A DNA stretch of 64,000 nucleotides from positions 62,001 through 126,000 of the forward strand of contig NZ_PJRT01000009.1 of the NCBI RefSeq assembly GCF_002858935.1. The letters are read 5' to 3'. The position numbers and the translations under genes were made by a program. The notes below the pieces were generated by a model. The model did no database searches. It was not told where the DNA came from and worked only from the letters and a program-made list of their open reading frames with translations. Position 1 is the stretch's first letter, and each line of letters begins with the position of its first letter. The stretch is from Pantoea endophytica (GTDB lineage: Bacteria > Pseudomonadota > Gammaproteobacteria > Enterobacterales > Enterobacteriaceae). This document shows, one piece after another, positions 46,877 through 56,906 of this stretch.

Positions 46877-48264
46877 TGGACAACCCTAATAGTGCACTGC
46901 ACACGTTGTGCGCCCGTTATCAGGCGGTGATTCTGCACCATGACGCCACGCTACTGCGCGTAGCGGTAGCCGACACACCCGATCCGCTGCTGCTGGAAGC
47001 GCTACAGTTCGCCAGCCAGTGCAAGGTGGAGGTCGAGTGCTGGCCTGCGGCACGGCTTGAGCAGTTGCTGCACGAGCCGGATGCCGCTGCAGCACCACGT
47101 GAACAGGCCAGCGCTGAGTCAGCGATTAACGCGGTCGATCAGATTTTGCGCCAGGCCATTCAGCGGCGCGCCTCAGATGTGCATTTTGAACCGCAGCGCC
47201 ATGGACTGCGGGTGCGTCTGCGCATCGATGGCGTGTTGCACAAACTACCGCAGCCTTCTGAAGCACAACCCGCTGCGATTCTGGCGCGCCTGAAAATTCT
47301 CGGAGGATTGGATATCGCCGAACGGCGTCTGCCGCAGGACGGACAGTTTACGCTGGAAATAGAGGACAAACTGGCGGCGTTTCGACTCTCAACGCTACCG
47401 GTAAGCCAGGGTGAAAAAGCCGTGGTGCGGCTGCTACAAAGTGAAAACAGCGCCATCACCCTCGATAAACTCGGCATGCCCGCAGCACAGCTGCGTTTAC
47501 TGAAAAACGCGCTGGCGAAACCGCAGGGTTTGATTCTGGTCACCGGACCGACCGGCAGCGGTAAAACCTTCACGCTCTATAGCGGGTTAAGCGCGCTTAA
47601 TGTGCCAGAGAAGAACGTTTGTAGCGTGGAAGATCCGGTTGAGATCCCGCTGGATGGTATTAATCAAACGCAGATCCAGCCGCGTAGCGGGCTCGATTTC
47701 AATCGTGTGCTGCGCGCACTACTGCGCCAGGATCCCGATGTGATTATGGTGGGGGAAATCCGTGATGCCGAGACGGCCAGCATCGCCGTTAAAGCAGCGC
47801 AGACCGGCCATCTGGTGCTTTCCACACTGCATACTAACTCGACTGCTGAAACCCTGACGCGCCTGCGCCAGATGGATATTCCCGGTTATCTGCTGGGCCC
47901 CGCTTTGCAGTTGGTGGTGGCGCAGCGTCTGGTCAGACGCTTGTGCGTGCATTGCCGTCAGCCGGGACAAGCCATCGCCCATCTGCCGGCCGAACTCTGG
48001 CCGGGCACACTGCAAACCTGGCGAGCGCCGGGCTGTGATCACTGCTTCTCCGGCTATTACGGGCGACTGGCGCTGTTTGAAGTCTTGCCGCTAACCAGCA
48101 AATTGCAGAATGCTATCTCGGCAGATATGCCGCTGGAACATCTGCTAACGCTGGCAAATGAACAGGGAATGAAAACATTGCTAGCTGCGGGGCTGGAAGC
48201 AGTAAGTCGCGGCGATACTTCTTTCGAAGAGATGCAGCGCGTGGTGGGACTGGGCGATGGCTAA
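46876..48264 (+). CDS. hofB: Type IV pilus assembly ATPase HofB (GspE/PilB family)
   Basis: A 462-residue secretion ATPase. Walker A GPTGSGKT is near residue 220, with an Asp box (EDPVEIPL), Walker B around MVGEIRDAETA and the His box (GHLVLSTLHTN) following. Two CxxC-like pairs (CVHCRQPG, CDHC) near the C-terminus bind zinc in PilB relatives. It would power pilin polymerisation for PpdD. It overlaps hofC by eight bases. Confidence 0.93.
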   Translation: MDNPNSALHTLCARYQAVILHHDATLLRVAVADTPDPLLLEALQFASQCKVEVECWPAARLEQLLHEPDAAAAPREQASAESAINAVDQILRQAIQRRASDVHFEPQRHGLRVRLRIDGVLHKLPQPSEAQPAAILARLKILGGLDIAERRLPQDGQFTLEIEDKLAAFRLSTLPVSQGEKAVVRLLQSENSAITLDKLGMPAAQLRLLKNALAKPQGLILVTGPTGSGKTFTLYSGLSALNVPEKNVCSVEDPVEIPLDGINQTQIQPRSGLDFNRVLRALLRQDPDVIMVGEIRDAETASIAVKAAQTGHLVLSTLHTNSTAETLTRLRQMDIPGYLLGPALQLVVAQRLVRRLCVHCRQPGQAIAHLPAELWPGTLQTWRAPGCDHCFSGYYGRLALFEVLPLTSKLQNAISADMPLEHLLTLANEQGMKTLLAAGLEAVSRGDTSFEEMQRVVGLGDG

Positions 48265-49456
48265 TCTCTATCATTTCCGCTGGCAGGCTCTTGATACCAT
48301 GGGTGTGCTGCAGGAGGGCGAATCACTTAATGCCAGCCAGGATGCGTTGCTCAATCAACTCTCCGATCGCGGCATGCTGCCGGTGAACTGGCAGCGTGGA
48401 AAATGCTGGCGTTCGCGCGACTGGAAGTGGCAGCAAAAAATCGATTTGGTGCGGCAACTGGCGACGCTGCTAAAGGCCGGCTTACCTCTGGCGGAAAGTC
48501 TGATTCTGCTGGCAGAAGGCCATCCTCATGCCGGTTGGCGGGTATTACTGAAAGGATTGCAGCGCCGCGTCATCGCCGGTGAGCCCTTCTCGCAAGCCTT
48601 GCAGGAGTGGCCGCAAATCTTTCCCCCGCTGTTTCCCGCTTTGATGCAAGTGGGTGAATTAACCGGCCAACTCGACGAGTGCTGTCGCCAACTGGCGCAG
48701 CAGCAAAGCAAGCAGCAATACTTACGGCAAAAAGTGGTGAAGGCGCTGCGCTATCCCCTGTTTATCTTGCTGGTAGCGCTCGCGGTCAGTGCTGGCATGC
48801 TGCTGTTTGTTTTGCCAGAATTTGTCTCTGTCTATGCCAGTTTTGATGCGCCGCTGCCCGCTTTTACTGCTGCGGTGATGTCGCTGTCAGAACTGCTGCA
48901 GAAGGCCGCGCTGCCGCTGTCGCTAGTAGGTGCCGTATTAGTGATGATTGTGCAGCAGACTTATCGACGTTCGGTACCGTGGCAAAAACGCGTACATCAA
49001 TGGTTACTGCGCATGCCACTGTTATCTTCGCTGTGGCGCGGCGGGCAGCTCAGCCAGATATACGCCATCCTGCAACTTACACAACAATCCGGTTTGACCT
49101 TGTTGCAAAGCCTGCAGGCGGTTGAAGTGACCTTGGTATCGCGATTGTGGCGCGATGCCATCGTTCAGTTGCAGCAACACATTGCTGCGGGTGCGCCGCT
49201 GCATCAGGCGCTGCAACAGCATCTGCTGTTTACACCTCTTTGTGCCCAACTCATCCGAGTGGGTGAAGAAGCGGGTGCATTAGATGTGATGCTGGCACGG
49301 CTGGCGGAGTGGCATGAGGCGCAAACATTAGCGCGCGCTGATGCTCTGGCGGCATCGCTGGAACCGATGATGATGGTGGTAATCGGCGGGATAGTTGGCA
49401 CTTTAGTGATTGCAATGTATCTGCCGGTATTTGGTCTTGGTGATGCCATTCGATGA
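48257..49456 (+). CDS. hofC: Type IV pilus inner-membrane platform protein HofC (GspF/PilC family)
   Basis: A 399-residue integral membrane protein with two repeated T2SSF cytoplasmic domains (from about 60 and 260) and hydrophobic segments near 165-190, 215-235 and 370-395. The family phrases LATLLKAGLPLAESL and LMQVGELTGQLDECCRQLA are visible. With HofB it assembles the pilus. The gene start overlaps hofB. The neighbouring guaC is convergent. Confidence 0.93.
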   Translation: MANLYHFRWQALDTMGVLQEGESLNASQDALLNQLSDRGMLPVNWQRGKCWRSRDWKWQQKIDLVRQLATLLKAGLPLAESLILLAEGHPHAGWRVLLKGLQRRVIAGEPFSQALQEWPQIFPPLFPALMQVGELTGQLDECCRQLAQQQSKQQYLRQKVVKALRYPLFILLVALAVSAGMLLFVLPEFVSVYASFDAPLPAFTAAVMSLSELLQKAALPLSLVGAVLVMIVQQTYRRSVPWQKRVHQWLLRMPLLSSLWRGGQLSQIYAILQLTQQSGLTLLQSLQAVEVTLVSRLWRDAIVQLQQHIAAGAPLHQALQQHLLFTPLCAQLIRVGEEAGALDVMLARLAEWHEAQTLARADALAASLEPMMMVVIGGIVGTLVIAMYLPVFGLGDAIR

Positions 49457-49489
49457 CGGGCTCGCTCGATGCGCGCCCGTTGTCTGAGA

Positions 49490-50530
49490 TCAGCGAGTGA
49501 ACACACGGTTCTCTTGTTCAGCGACGCGGATAAAGGTGGTGCGTTTCGTCAACTCTTTCAATCGTTCTGCACCGACGTAGGTACAGGCTGAGCGTAAACC
49601 GCCAAGGATATCTTTAACCGTCTCCTCAACCGGGCCGCGCACTGGCAACCGCACGGTTTTGCCTTCCGTCGCACGGTATTGCGCAACACCGCCAACGTGG
49701 CGTTTCATCGCCGATTCGGAGCTCATGCCGTAGAACAGCATAAATTTCTCACCCTGTTCTTCGACGATGGTTCCTTCACACTCGTCATGTGCCGCAAGCA
49801 TGCCGCCGAGCATGGTGAAATCTGCACCGCCCCCGAAAGCTTTGGCAATGTCACCTGGAACCGAGCAGCCGCCGTCGCTGACGATCTGTCCGCCTAAACC
49901 GTGTGCCGCATCTGCGCACTCGATAACGGCAGAAAGCTGAGGATAACCAACGCCGGTCTTCACGCGTGTAGTGCACACTGAGCCGGGGCCAATACCCACT
50001 TTAACGATATCTGCGCCAGACAAAATCAGCTCTTCCACCATTTCACCGGTAACCACGTTGCCTGCGCAGATGGTTTTACCTGGGAAGCTTTCACGCACGC
50101 GCAGCAGGAACTGAACGAAGTGCTCAGAGTAGCCGTTAGCAACGTCGATGCAGATAAAGTTGAGCTGCGATGATAACGCCAGAATGGCGGATAACTTCGT
50201 GAAATCTGATTCTGATGTACCAGATGAGACCATCACATGACTCAGCACCGCCGCTGGCACGCGTTGTACAAATGCCTGCCACTCTTGCACGCTGTAATGT
50301 TTATGCACTGCGGTCAGTACGTTAAAACTCGCCAGGGCTTCAGCCATCGTGAAAGTACCGACGGTATCCATGTTGGCGGCAATAATCGGTATGCCACTCC
50401 AGTTCAAGCCTGAGTGTTTAAAGGTGAAGGTGCGTTCCAGCTCAACCTCGGAACGGCTTTTCAAAGTGGAACGTTTTGGGCGGATCAAAACATCTTTAAA
50501 GCCCAGTTTTAAATCTTCTTCAATGCGCAT
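49490..50530 (-). CDS. guaC: GMP reductase
   Basis: A 346-residue TIM-barrel enzyme that deaminates GMP to IMP with NADPH. The catalytic cysteine lies in [18 protein letters not shown] (near residue 186), and the phosphate-binding [15 protein letters not shown] follows. It resembles IMP dehydrogenase without CBS domains. It is divergent from coaE over 218 bases, as in E. coli. Confidence 0.97.
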   Translation of the reverse strand: MRIEEDLKLGFKDVLIRPKRSTLKSRSEVELERTFTFKHSGLNWSGIPIIAANMDTVGTFTMAEALASFNVLTAVHKHYSVQEWQAFVQRVPAAVLSHVMVSSGTSESDFTKLSAILALSSQLNFICIDVANGYSEHFVQFLLRVRESFPGKTICAGNVVTGEMVEELILSGADIVKVGIGPGSVCTTRVKTGVGYPQLSAVIECADAAHGLGGQIVSDGGCSVPGDIAKAFGGGADFTMLGGMLAAHDECEGTIVEEQGEKFMLFYGMSSESAMKRHVGGVAQYRATEGKTVRLPVRGPVEETVKDILGGLRSACTYVGAERLKELTKRTTFIRVAEQENRVFTR

Positions 50531-50748
50531 AGCTGATTATCCTGGTTAGTGACGACGAACCGCGGTTCGGGTAGCGCTCACGGCTCCAGTGTCGTTATCA
50601 TACGCGCCATTCGTTCCGCGACAAGACTGCGAATTTCACTTTATTTAGGCTACAATCCCTTAAATTTAGCTGAGAAAATTGATTGTGATCATGCTCTCAT
50701 CTTGCTGTGGTTAATCGCCGCTCACGATATAAATTTTGCGAGAACGCT

Positions 50749-51357
50749 ATGCCTTATACCGTTGCGCTCACCGGCGGCATTGGCAGTGGTAAAACCACTA
50801 TTGCCAACGCTTTCGCAGCGCTAGGCGTTGATATTATTGACGCTGACGTCATTGCCAGAGAAGTTGTTGAGCCCGGAACGCCTGCCCTAAAGGCGATTGC
50901 TCAGCGTCATGGAGATACCATTTTGACGGCAGAAGGCACGCTCTATCGTGCGCGGCTTCGTGAAATTATTTTCCAACAGCCACAAGAGAAAAACTGGCTC
51001 AATCAGTTGCTTCATCCACTCATCAACGCCCGCACGCAACAATTAAAATTATTGGCCACCTCACCTTATGTGCTTTGGGTGGTGCCGCTGTTGGTCGAAA
51101 ACGGCTTACAGCATCAGGCCGATCGCGTGTTGGTCGTGGATGTGGATACCGCCACGCAGTTGCAACGCACCCAACAACGAGATGGTATTTCGCTAAGTCA
51201 GGCGAAAAATATTCTTGCCGCACAGGCTAGTCGCGAACAGCGTCGGGCCTGTGCGGATGACATCATTGATAACAGTGGTACGCCTGAACAGGTGCTACCG
51301 CGCGTTGCTGAGCTTCACCAGCGCTATCTACGCCTGGCAGCAACCGGAAAGGATTAA
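50749..51357 (+). CDS. coaE: Dephospho-CoA kinase
   Basis: A 202-residue P-loop kinase for the last step of coenzyme A synthesis. Walker [10 protein letters not shown] is at residues 8-16 and [15 protein letters not shown] follows. The start [10 protein letters not shown] at 50749 is family-like; an upstream GTG adds 14 unrelated residues. zapD begins four bases after its stop, so the genes form an operon with yacG. Confidence 0.96.
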   Translation: MPYTVALTGGIGSGKTTIANAFAALGVDIIDADVIAREVVEPGTPALKAIAQRHGDTILTAEGTLYRARLREIIFQQPQEKNWLNQLLHPLINARTQQLKLLATSPYVLWVVPLLVENGLQHQADRVLVVDVDTATQLQRTQQRDGISLSQAKNILAAQASREQRRACADDIIDNSGTPEQVLPRVAELHQRYLRLAATGKD

Positions 51358-51361
51358 CATC

Positions 51362-52105
51362 ATGAGCACAATTGTTCTGTTTGAACACCCTTTGAATGAG
51401 AAGATGCGCACCTGGCTGCGCGTCGAATATCTGATTGATCAGCTGCATGAAACGGTGCCGGTTAACGGTTCGGTATCAGCACTTGGCGTTTTCCGTATTC
51501 TTAGCGATTTACTGGATATTTTTGAGCGCGGAGATATGCGCACTGAATTGTTAAAAGAACTGGAGCGCCAGCAACAAAAATTACGCGCCTGGCTGGATGT
51601 GCCAGGCATTGATGAACTGCGCGTGAATGATCTGCGTCAGCAGCTGAAGCAATGCTCAAGCGAACTCATGGCGGCACCGCGCATGGGCCAACAGTTACGT
51701 GAAGATCGCCTGGTTGCTCTGGTACGTCAGCGTTTGAGCATTCCCGGCGGCTGCTGCAGTTTCGATCTACCCAGCCTGCACATCTGGCTGCATCAGGAGC
51801 AAGCGGTGCGAGATGTTCAGGTGAATGGCTGGCTGGCATCACTGAATCCGCTGCGTAATAGTTTGACGATGATCCTCGATTTGGTGCGCCAGTCTGGCAT
51901 ATTTCGTCATCAAACCAGCCTCAACGGTTTTTATCAGGATAACGCCGAAGGATCCGATTTACTGCGCCTGCAATTAACTCTGGAAGACGCGCTGTACCCA
52001 CAGGTCTCGGGTCACAAAAGCCGTTATGCGATTCGTTTCCTGCCATTAGACAGCGAACGCGGAGAAGTACCAGCCCGACTGAATTTTGAATTAGCTTGTT
52101 GTTAG
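51362..52105 (+). CDS. zapD: Cell division protein ZapD
   Basis: A 247-residue cytoplasmic FtsZ-bundling protein that binds the FtsZ C-terminal tail. It is all-helical at the N-terminus ([23 protein letters not shown]) with a beta-rich second half ([10 protein letters not shown]). Length and sequence match E. coli ZapD. It sits between coaE and yacG with very short gaps. Confidence 0.96.
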   Translation: MSTIVLFEHPLNEKMRTWLRVEYLIDQLHETVPVNGSVSALGVFRILSDLLDIFERGDMRTELLKELERQQQKLRAWLDVPGIDELRVNDLRQQLKQCSSELMAAPRMGQQLREDRLVALVRQRLSIPGGCCSFDLPSLHIWLHQEQAVRDVQVNGWLASLNPLRNSLTMILDLVRQSGIFRHQTSLNGFYQDNAEGSDLLRLQLTLEDALYPQVSGHKSRYAIRFLPLDSERGEVPARLNFELACC

Positions 52106-52113
52106 AGGAAGTT

Positions 52114-52311
52114 ATGCCGGAAGAGATAATTACCGTACCTTGCCCCAATTGTCGTCGCGATGTGATTTGGGATGAGTTGAGCCCGTGGCGGCCATTCTGC
52201 AGCAAACGTTGCCAGCTGATTGATTTAGGTGAATGGGCAGCAGAAGAGAAACGTATTCCCAGCAGCGGTGACCAGATGGACAGCGATGACTGGAGCGAAG
52301 AACAGCAGTAA
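52114..52311 (+). CDS. yacG: DNA gyrase inhibitor YacG
   Basis: A 65-residue zinc protein that binds GyrB and inhibits gyrase. The four zinc cysteines are in CPNC (9-ish) and CSKRC (about 28-32), joined by a WRPF loop, and the C-terminus is acidic. I chose the ATG at 52114, preceded by AGAGGAAGTT. It is last in the coaE-zapD-yacG operon. Confidence 0.95.
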   Translation: MPEEIITVPCPNCRRDVIWDELSPWRPFCSKRCQLIDLGEWAAEEKRIPSSGDQMDSDDWSEEQQ

Positions 52312-52316
52312 AAAGT

Positions 52317-52335
52317 AAGGGGCTTAGCGCCCCTT
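52317..52335. terminator. Bidirectional terminator between yacG and mutT
   Basis: AAGGGGC (52317-52323) and GCCCCTT (52329-52335) form a seven-base stem. The AAAAAGT on the left gives a T-rich tail in the minus direction, best suited to mutT. Confidence 0.65.
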
Positions 52336-52338
52336 CAC

Positions 52339-52734
52339 TTAAATCTCGCCAGCCACTAATCGGCTGATCAATTCATGGTTCGCAGGCGGAAATTCATCCG
52401 CGACCAAATCCTGCTGTTCGACCCAACGCTGTGGCTGACCTTCACGACCATAAGGTTCGCCGTTCCAGCCTTCAACCAGGAAGAAATGCAGCGTAACGCG
52501 CAGATCTTCATAACTGTGATCGGCCTGACCAATCGCGCTTGCCGACGTGACTTCAATACCGGTTTCTTCCATCAGCTCACGCTTGAGCGCCTGCTCGGCA
52601 GATTCATCTTGTTCAATTTTTCCGCCGGGAAACTCCCACTTATTCGCCATATAGGAGCTTGCCGCACGCTGGGCAAGGAAGATTTGACGTTCTGTATTGC
52701 GAATGATGCCCACCGCAACCTGCAGGTGTTTCAT
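52339..52734 (-). CDS. mutT: 8-oxo-dGTP diphosphatase MutT
   Basis: A 131-residue Nudix hydrolase that removes 8-oxo-dGTP from the nucleotide pool. The Nudix box is complete at about residues 38-60: GGKIEQDESAEQALKRELME followed by ETGIE. FPGG precedes it as in MutT. In E. coli secA lies immediately upstream in the same operon. Here a separate plus-strand gene intervenes. Confidence 0.96.
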   Translation of the reverse strand: MKHLQVAVGIIRNTERQIFLAQRAASSYMANKWEFPGGKIEQDESAEQALKRELMEETGIEVTSASAIGQADHSYEDLRVTLHFFLVEGWNGEPYGREGQPQRWVEQQDLVADEFPPANHELISRLVAGEI

Positions 52735-52922
52735 AAGCTGGATTCCGCTTTTTTAATAAAATGAGCGCTGAGTGTAAATCAGACATCGAGTGATGTTAAC
52801 CTTTGAGCGGAAAGTGACGTCCCACGCCCTACAAAAGCCAGTGATTAAGACATGTCGTAAGGATCGCAACCGGGAATGTTGGGAATACTCGCAGCACTTT
52901 CTTCTGTTAAACCCGACTACCT

Positions 52923-53309
52923 ATGGAATTCAAAGAAACAACGTTTCTGGCGCAAACTACGCCGGAACAATTACATGCCCTACGCCATCTGGTATTTCAT
53001 GACATCCTGACGTTAGACAGCGCAAAGAACACCTTAACATGGTGGCCTGAACACAAAGTTATTTCGTTGAATGAAGCGCAAAAACGATTCTTCTCCTGTC
53101 TGTTGCTGCGGATTACCTCGAAGCGTCAGATTATTGCCACCGTTTGGAATGAGAGCTATCCGAGCATCAGCGATAACAATTACCATCAGCTACTGTTCCA
53201 AAGCCGGGCGCTGTTGAAGCGAGCTGGCTTACCGGATGGTTTGCTGGTCACGCTGCCGTATCATGGCGTGCGCCTAAACGAAGAGAAACTCATGGCGATA
53301 ACACGCTAA
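52923..53309 (+). CDS. Small winged-helix DNA-binding protein (OmpR/CadC-type effector domain alone)
   Basis: A 128-residue protein. Residues 45-120 resemble a trans_reg_C winged helix: SLNEAQKRFFSCLLLRITSKR, then QIIATVWNES, the recognition-helix region ISDNNYHQLLFQSRALLKRAG, and the wing LLVTLPYHGVRLNEE. There is no receiver domain, membrane segment or sensor; the first 40 residues are unassigned. It lies alone between divergent mutT and convergent secA, where E. coli has no gene, so it may be an acquired or lineage-specific regulator. Target and signal are unknown. Confidence 0.78.
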   Translation: MEFKETTFLAQTTPEQLHALRHLVFHDILTLDSAKNTLTWWPEHKVISLNEAQKRFFSCLLLRITSKRQIIATVWNESYPSISDNNYHQLLFQSRALLKRAGLPDGLLVTLPYHGVRLNEEKLMAITR

Positions 53310-53318
53310 ATCGTCAGC

Positions 53319-53348
53319 AAAAAAAGGAGCCCGAAGGCTCCTTTTTTT
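53319..53348. terminator. Bidirectional terminator between the winged-helix gene and secA
   Basis: AAAAAGGAGCC (53321-53331), loop CGAA, GGCTCCTTTTT (53336-53346). The arms carry an A tract on the left and a T tract on the right, so it can stop transcription from both convergent genes. Confidence 0.92.
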
Positions 53349-53349
53349 A

Positions 53350-56055
53350 TCAGGCCAGACGGCCGTGACACTGCTTGTATTTTTTGCCGGAACCACATGG
53401 GCAGAGATCATTACGGCCCACTTTACGCTCCCCGCCTTGTGCGGCTAACGCTTCGGCTGCTGCGGTGGCATCATCAACATGGCTCAGCTGCTGCTGTTGC
53501 GCTAAACGCTCCGCTTCTTCACGACGCTGCTGCTCCATCGCTTCCACTTCTTCTGGCATGCGCACCTGAACTTTGCTCAGGGTGCTAATCACTTCGTACT
53601 TCAGTGATTCAAGCATCGCCGCAAACATAGAGAAGGATTCACGCTTGTATTCCTGCTTCGGATCTTTCTGGGCATAACCGCGCAGGTGGATGCCCTGACG
53701 CAGGTAATCCATCGCTGCCAGATGCTCTTTCCACAACGAATCCAGCGTTTGCAGCATCACGCCTTTCTCAAAGTTGCGCATCATCTCTTCGCCAACCACT
53801 TCTTCTTTGGCAGCATAGCTTTCCGCGGCGTGGGTCATGATACGTTCGCGCAGCGTCTCTTCGTGAAGATCGGGCTCTTTATCCAACCACTCAGCAATAG
53901 GCAAGTTGAGATCGAAGTCGTTACGCAGACGCTCTTCCAGGCCGGCAACATCCCACATCTCTTCCAGTGACTGCGGCGGAATGTAGGTATCAATGGTAGT
54001 TTTGTAGACATCTTCACGGATGCTATTGATGGTTTCAGACACATCAGACACATCCAGCAGTTCGTTACGCTGGCTGTAGATGGCGCGACGCTGATCGTTG
54101 GCAACGTCATCGTATTCCAGCAGCTGTTTACGAATATCGAAGTTGCGGCTTTCCACTTTACGCTGCGCGTTGGCAATCGCTTTAGTCACCCATGGATGCT
54201 CGATTGCTTCGCCTGGCTTCATGCCCAGTTTACGCATCATGTTCGATACGCGATCTGAAGCGAAGATACGCATTAATGCATCTTCCATCGACAGGTAGAA
54301 GCGTGAAGAACCGGCATCACCCTGACGACCCGCACGACCACGCAGCTGGTTATCGATACGGCGAGATTCGTGACGCTCAGTACCAATAATGTGCAGACCG
54401 CCTGCAGCCAGCACCGCATCGTGACGCAGTTTCCACGCTTCTTTCATCGCCTGAATCTGCTCTTCGGTTGGCTCGTCCATTGCGGCGAGTTCAGCCTGCC
54501 AGCTCCCGCCCAGCACGATATCGGTACCACGACCGGCCATGTTGGTTGCGATAGTAACCGCTGCAGGTTGACCCGCCTGAGCAACGATATCCGCTTCGCT
54601 GGCATGGAATTTGGCATTCAGTACGCTGTGTTTAATGCCCGCGCGCGTCAGTTCATTGGAAACGACTTCAGATTTCTCAATCGAAATTGTACCCACTAAC
54701 ACCGGCTGCCCTTTAGCAGTGCAGGCACGGATGTCTTCGATAATGGCGTCAATCTTCTCTTTCTCGGTCATGTAGACCAGATCGGCCATATCTTTACGCA
54801 CCATCGGACGGTTGGTTGGTACCACGATAGTATCGAGCTTATAGATGGAGCTGAATTCGAATGCTTCGGTATCCGCGGTACCGGTCATACCGGCCAGTTT
54901 CTCGTAGATACGGAAGTAGTTCTGGAAGGTAATGGAAGCCAGCGTCTGGTTTTCATTCTGGATTTCCACGCCTTCTTTCGCTTCAACCGCCTGATGCAGA
55001 CCATCTGACCAGCGGCGACCTTGCATGGTACGGCCGGTGTGTTCATCAACGATGACCACTTCGCCATCTTTAACGATGTAATCAACATCGCGGGTGAAGA
55101 GTGCATGAGCACGCAGCGCCGCAGTAACGTGATGCATCAGCATGATGTTGGTCGGGGAGTAGAGTGACTCGCCCTCTACCATGATGTTTTGGCTAACCAG
55201 TAGCTCTTCAACTTTTACCAGGCCGCGCTCGCTCATGTGTGCCTGGCGCGCTTTTTCATCGACCCAGAAATCGCCTTCGCCCTGGAAGGTTTCAGAGTCT
55301 TCTTTTTCCTGACGCACCAGATGCGGGATGATCTTGTTAACTTTGGTATACAGCTCAGAGCTGTCTTCCGCCGGACCAGAGATGATCAGTGGCGTACGTG
55401 CTTCATCGATCAGGATTGAGTCGACTTCATCCACCAATGCGTAATGCAGCTTACGCTGCACGCGCTCTTCCGGACTGAACGCCATGTTGTCGCGCAGGTA
55501 GTCGAAGCCGTATTCGTTGTTGGTGCCGTAGGTGATGTCAGCGGCATAAGCTGCACGCTTAGCCACGGCTGGCATGTTTGGCAGGTTAATGCCGATGGTC
55601 AGGCCAAGGAATTCAAACAGTGCACGGTTATTTTCGGCATCACGCTGCGCCAGATAGTCATTGACGGTAACAACGTGCACGCCTTTGCCGCTCAGCGCGT
55701 TCAGGTAAGCGGGCAGAGTCGCGGTCAGGGTTTTACCTTCACCGGTGCGCATCTCTGCGATGCAACGTTCGTTGAGCACCATGCCGCCAATCAGCTGCAC
55801 ATCAAAGTGACGCATACCGAAGACGCGCTTACTTGCTTCACGTACGGTGGCAAAGGCCTCAGGAATCAGGCTCTCAAGGCTTTCGCCTTTTTTCAGGCGC
55901 TCGCGGAACAGGTCAGTTTTCGCTTTCAGTTCATCGTCAGAGAGCTTTACGAAATCCGGCTCCATCTTATTGATGACGTCGACGATTTTGCGCATACGGC
56001 GCAGAGTACGATCATTGCTGCTGCCGAATACTTTAGTTAATAATTTGATTAACAT
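53350..56055 (-). CDS. secA: Preprotein translocase ATPase SecA
   Basis: A 901-residue motor of Sec-dependent protein export, equal in length to E. coli SecA. Walker [11 protein letters not shown] is near residue 105, with [15 protein letters not shown] as Walker B. The helical and PPXD domains follow, and the C-terminal zinc finger [14 protein letters not shown] binds SecB. The upstream secM gene regulates its translation. A strong terminator follows. Confidence 0.98.
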   Translation of the reverse strand: MLIKLLTKVFGSSNDRTLRRMRKIVDVINKMEPDFVKLSDDELKAKTDLFRERLKKGESLESLIPEAFATVREASKRVFGMRHFDVQLIGGMVLNERCIAEMRTGEGKTLTATLPAYLNALSGKGVHVVTVNDYLAQRDAENNRALFEFLGLTIGINLPNMPAVAKRAAYAADITYGTNNEYGFDYLRDNMAFSPEERVQRKLHYALVDEVDSILIDEARTPLIISGPAEDSSELYTKVNKIIPHLVRQEKEDSETFQGEGDFWVDEKARQAHMSERGLVKVEELLVSQNIMVEGESLYSPTNIMLMHHVTAALRAHALFTRDVDYIVKDGEVVIVDEHTGRTMQGRRWSDGLHQAVEAKEGVEIQNENQTLASITFQNYFRIYEKLAGMTGTADTEAFEFSSIYKLDTIVVPTNRPMVRKDMADLVYMTEKEKIDAIIEDIRACTAKGQPVLVGTISIEKSEVVSNELTRAGIKHSVLNAKFHASEADIVAQAGQPAAVTIATNMAGRGTDIVLGGSWQAELAAMDEPTEEQIQAMKEAWKLRHDAVLAAGGLHIIGTERHESRRIDNQLRGRAGRQGDAGSSRFYLSMEDALMRIFASDRVSNMMRKLGMKPGEAIEHPWVTKAIANAQRKVESRNFDIRKQLLEYDDVANDQRRAIYSQRNELLDVSDVSETINSIREDVYKTTIDTYIPPQSLEEMWDVAGLEERLRNDFDLNLPIAEWLDKEPDLHEETLRERIMTHAAESYAAKEEVVGEEMMRNFEKGVMLQTLDSLWKEHLAAMDYLRQGIHLRGYAQKDPKQEYKRESFSMFAAMLESLKYEVISTLSKVQVRMPEEVEAMEQQRREEAERLAQQQQLSHVDDATAAAEALAAQGGERKVGRNDLCPCGSGKKYKQCHGRLA

Positions 56056-56131
56056 GATAAATTTTTCTCAATTCAGCCGTGATTTCACGGGCTGCAAAAT
56101 CTGATTCAGGATGTGGAAAAAACGTTAGCAG

Positions 56132-56632
56132 TTAAGCAATGAAAGGCCCGGCGCGGATGCCATGAATAGCAGCTTGCCAATCAGCAGAGGAAAGGATTTG
56201 TGGTTCGTTGTGACGCAGGTTTTGTTGCGGCTCAACAACAGTCAGCGATTGCGCCGGAGAAGTCAGCAACGCCTGAAGCGAACCTATCAACGCCAGCTTT
56301 TGTGCCGCCAGCGGCACAGCTTGATCGGCTTCCGCCTGAGCGGGCGGCGTCATACTAAAGGAAAGGTGGCGAATAACGGTGCGAATCGCATGCTGGTGCC
56401 AGTAATCGACGTTGAAATTCGGTCGACGCGCGCTTTCCTGCAGACGAATCAGGTGATCAAAATGGACAACATTGCCGACAAACAGGCTGCTGATGGGCGA
56501 ATCATTTGCTTTCGGCTCAGAACTTTGCGCACAGGCAGGCAAACCTAAACTGGCCGCCACCATCCCCAACAGGAGATGTGGCCAGAAATAGCGTCTGCCT
56601 AATTGTCGCCAGCGTGAGAAAATCCCGATCAC
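56132..56632 (-). CDS. secM: Secretion monitor SecM, diverged arrest motif
   Basis: A 166-residue exported regulator whose ribosome stalling frees the secA ribosome site. The signal peptide region RYFWPHLLLGMVAASLGLPA is near-identical to E. coli. VDYWHQHAIRTVIRHLSFSM is another conserved block. The C-terminal arrest sequence keeps GIRAGP and the Trp, but the E. coli pattern F-x4-W-I-x4-GIRAGP reads L-x4-W-Q-x4-GIRAGP here, so two of the key residues differ. The start is a GTG at 56632, matching the family N-terminus; the frame is open further upstream. It lies 76 bases before secA. Confidence 0.9.
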   Translation of the reverse strand: MIGIFSRWRQLGRRYFWPHLLLGMVAASLGLPACAQSSEPKANDSPISSLFVGNVVHFDHLIRLQESARRPNFNVDYWHQHAIRTVIRHLSFSMTPPAQAEADQAVPLAAQKLALIGSLQALLTSPAQSLTVVEPQQNLRHNEPQILSSADWQAAIHGIRAGPFIA

Positions 56633-56839
56633 AATCCGTCCACAATGCATTGAATAAAGTAATAAAGCGGTAGCAAAAATCTGCGTTACCCAGCTTATAT
56701 GAGCGCCAGATGATAGCACTTATGTGGGGCTTCGACACCAGTGATTAAAGGGGCTTCGGCGGAATTCACGTTTTTTTGTACAGGGTTTCGCCAGTTGCTA
56801 CAGCGAATTGAGATCGGCTTGGCATGAATAAAAATGAGG

Positions 56840-56897
56840 CAATAAAAAACGGCAGGTTCAACTGACCGGAGAGGGTGTCAGCGAAACCTGCCGTTTT
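56840..56897 (-). terminator. Terminator of lpxC
   Basis: AAAACGGCAGGTT (56846-56858) and AACCTGCCGTTTT (56885-56897) are 13-base inverted arms, with an inner CTGAC/GTCAG stem in the loop. The A tract at 56844-56849 gives the U run on the minus strand, directly after the lpxC stop. Confidence 0.85.
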
Positions 56898-56906
56898 ATG
56901 TCTGAC

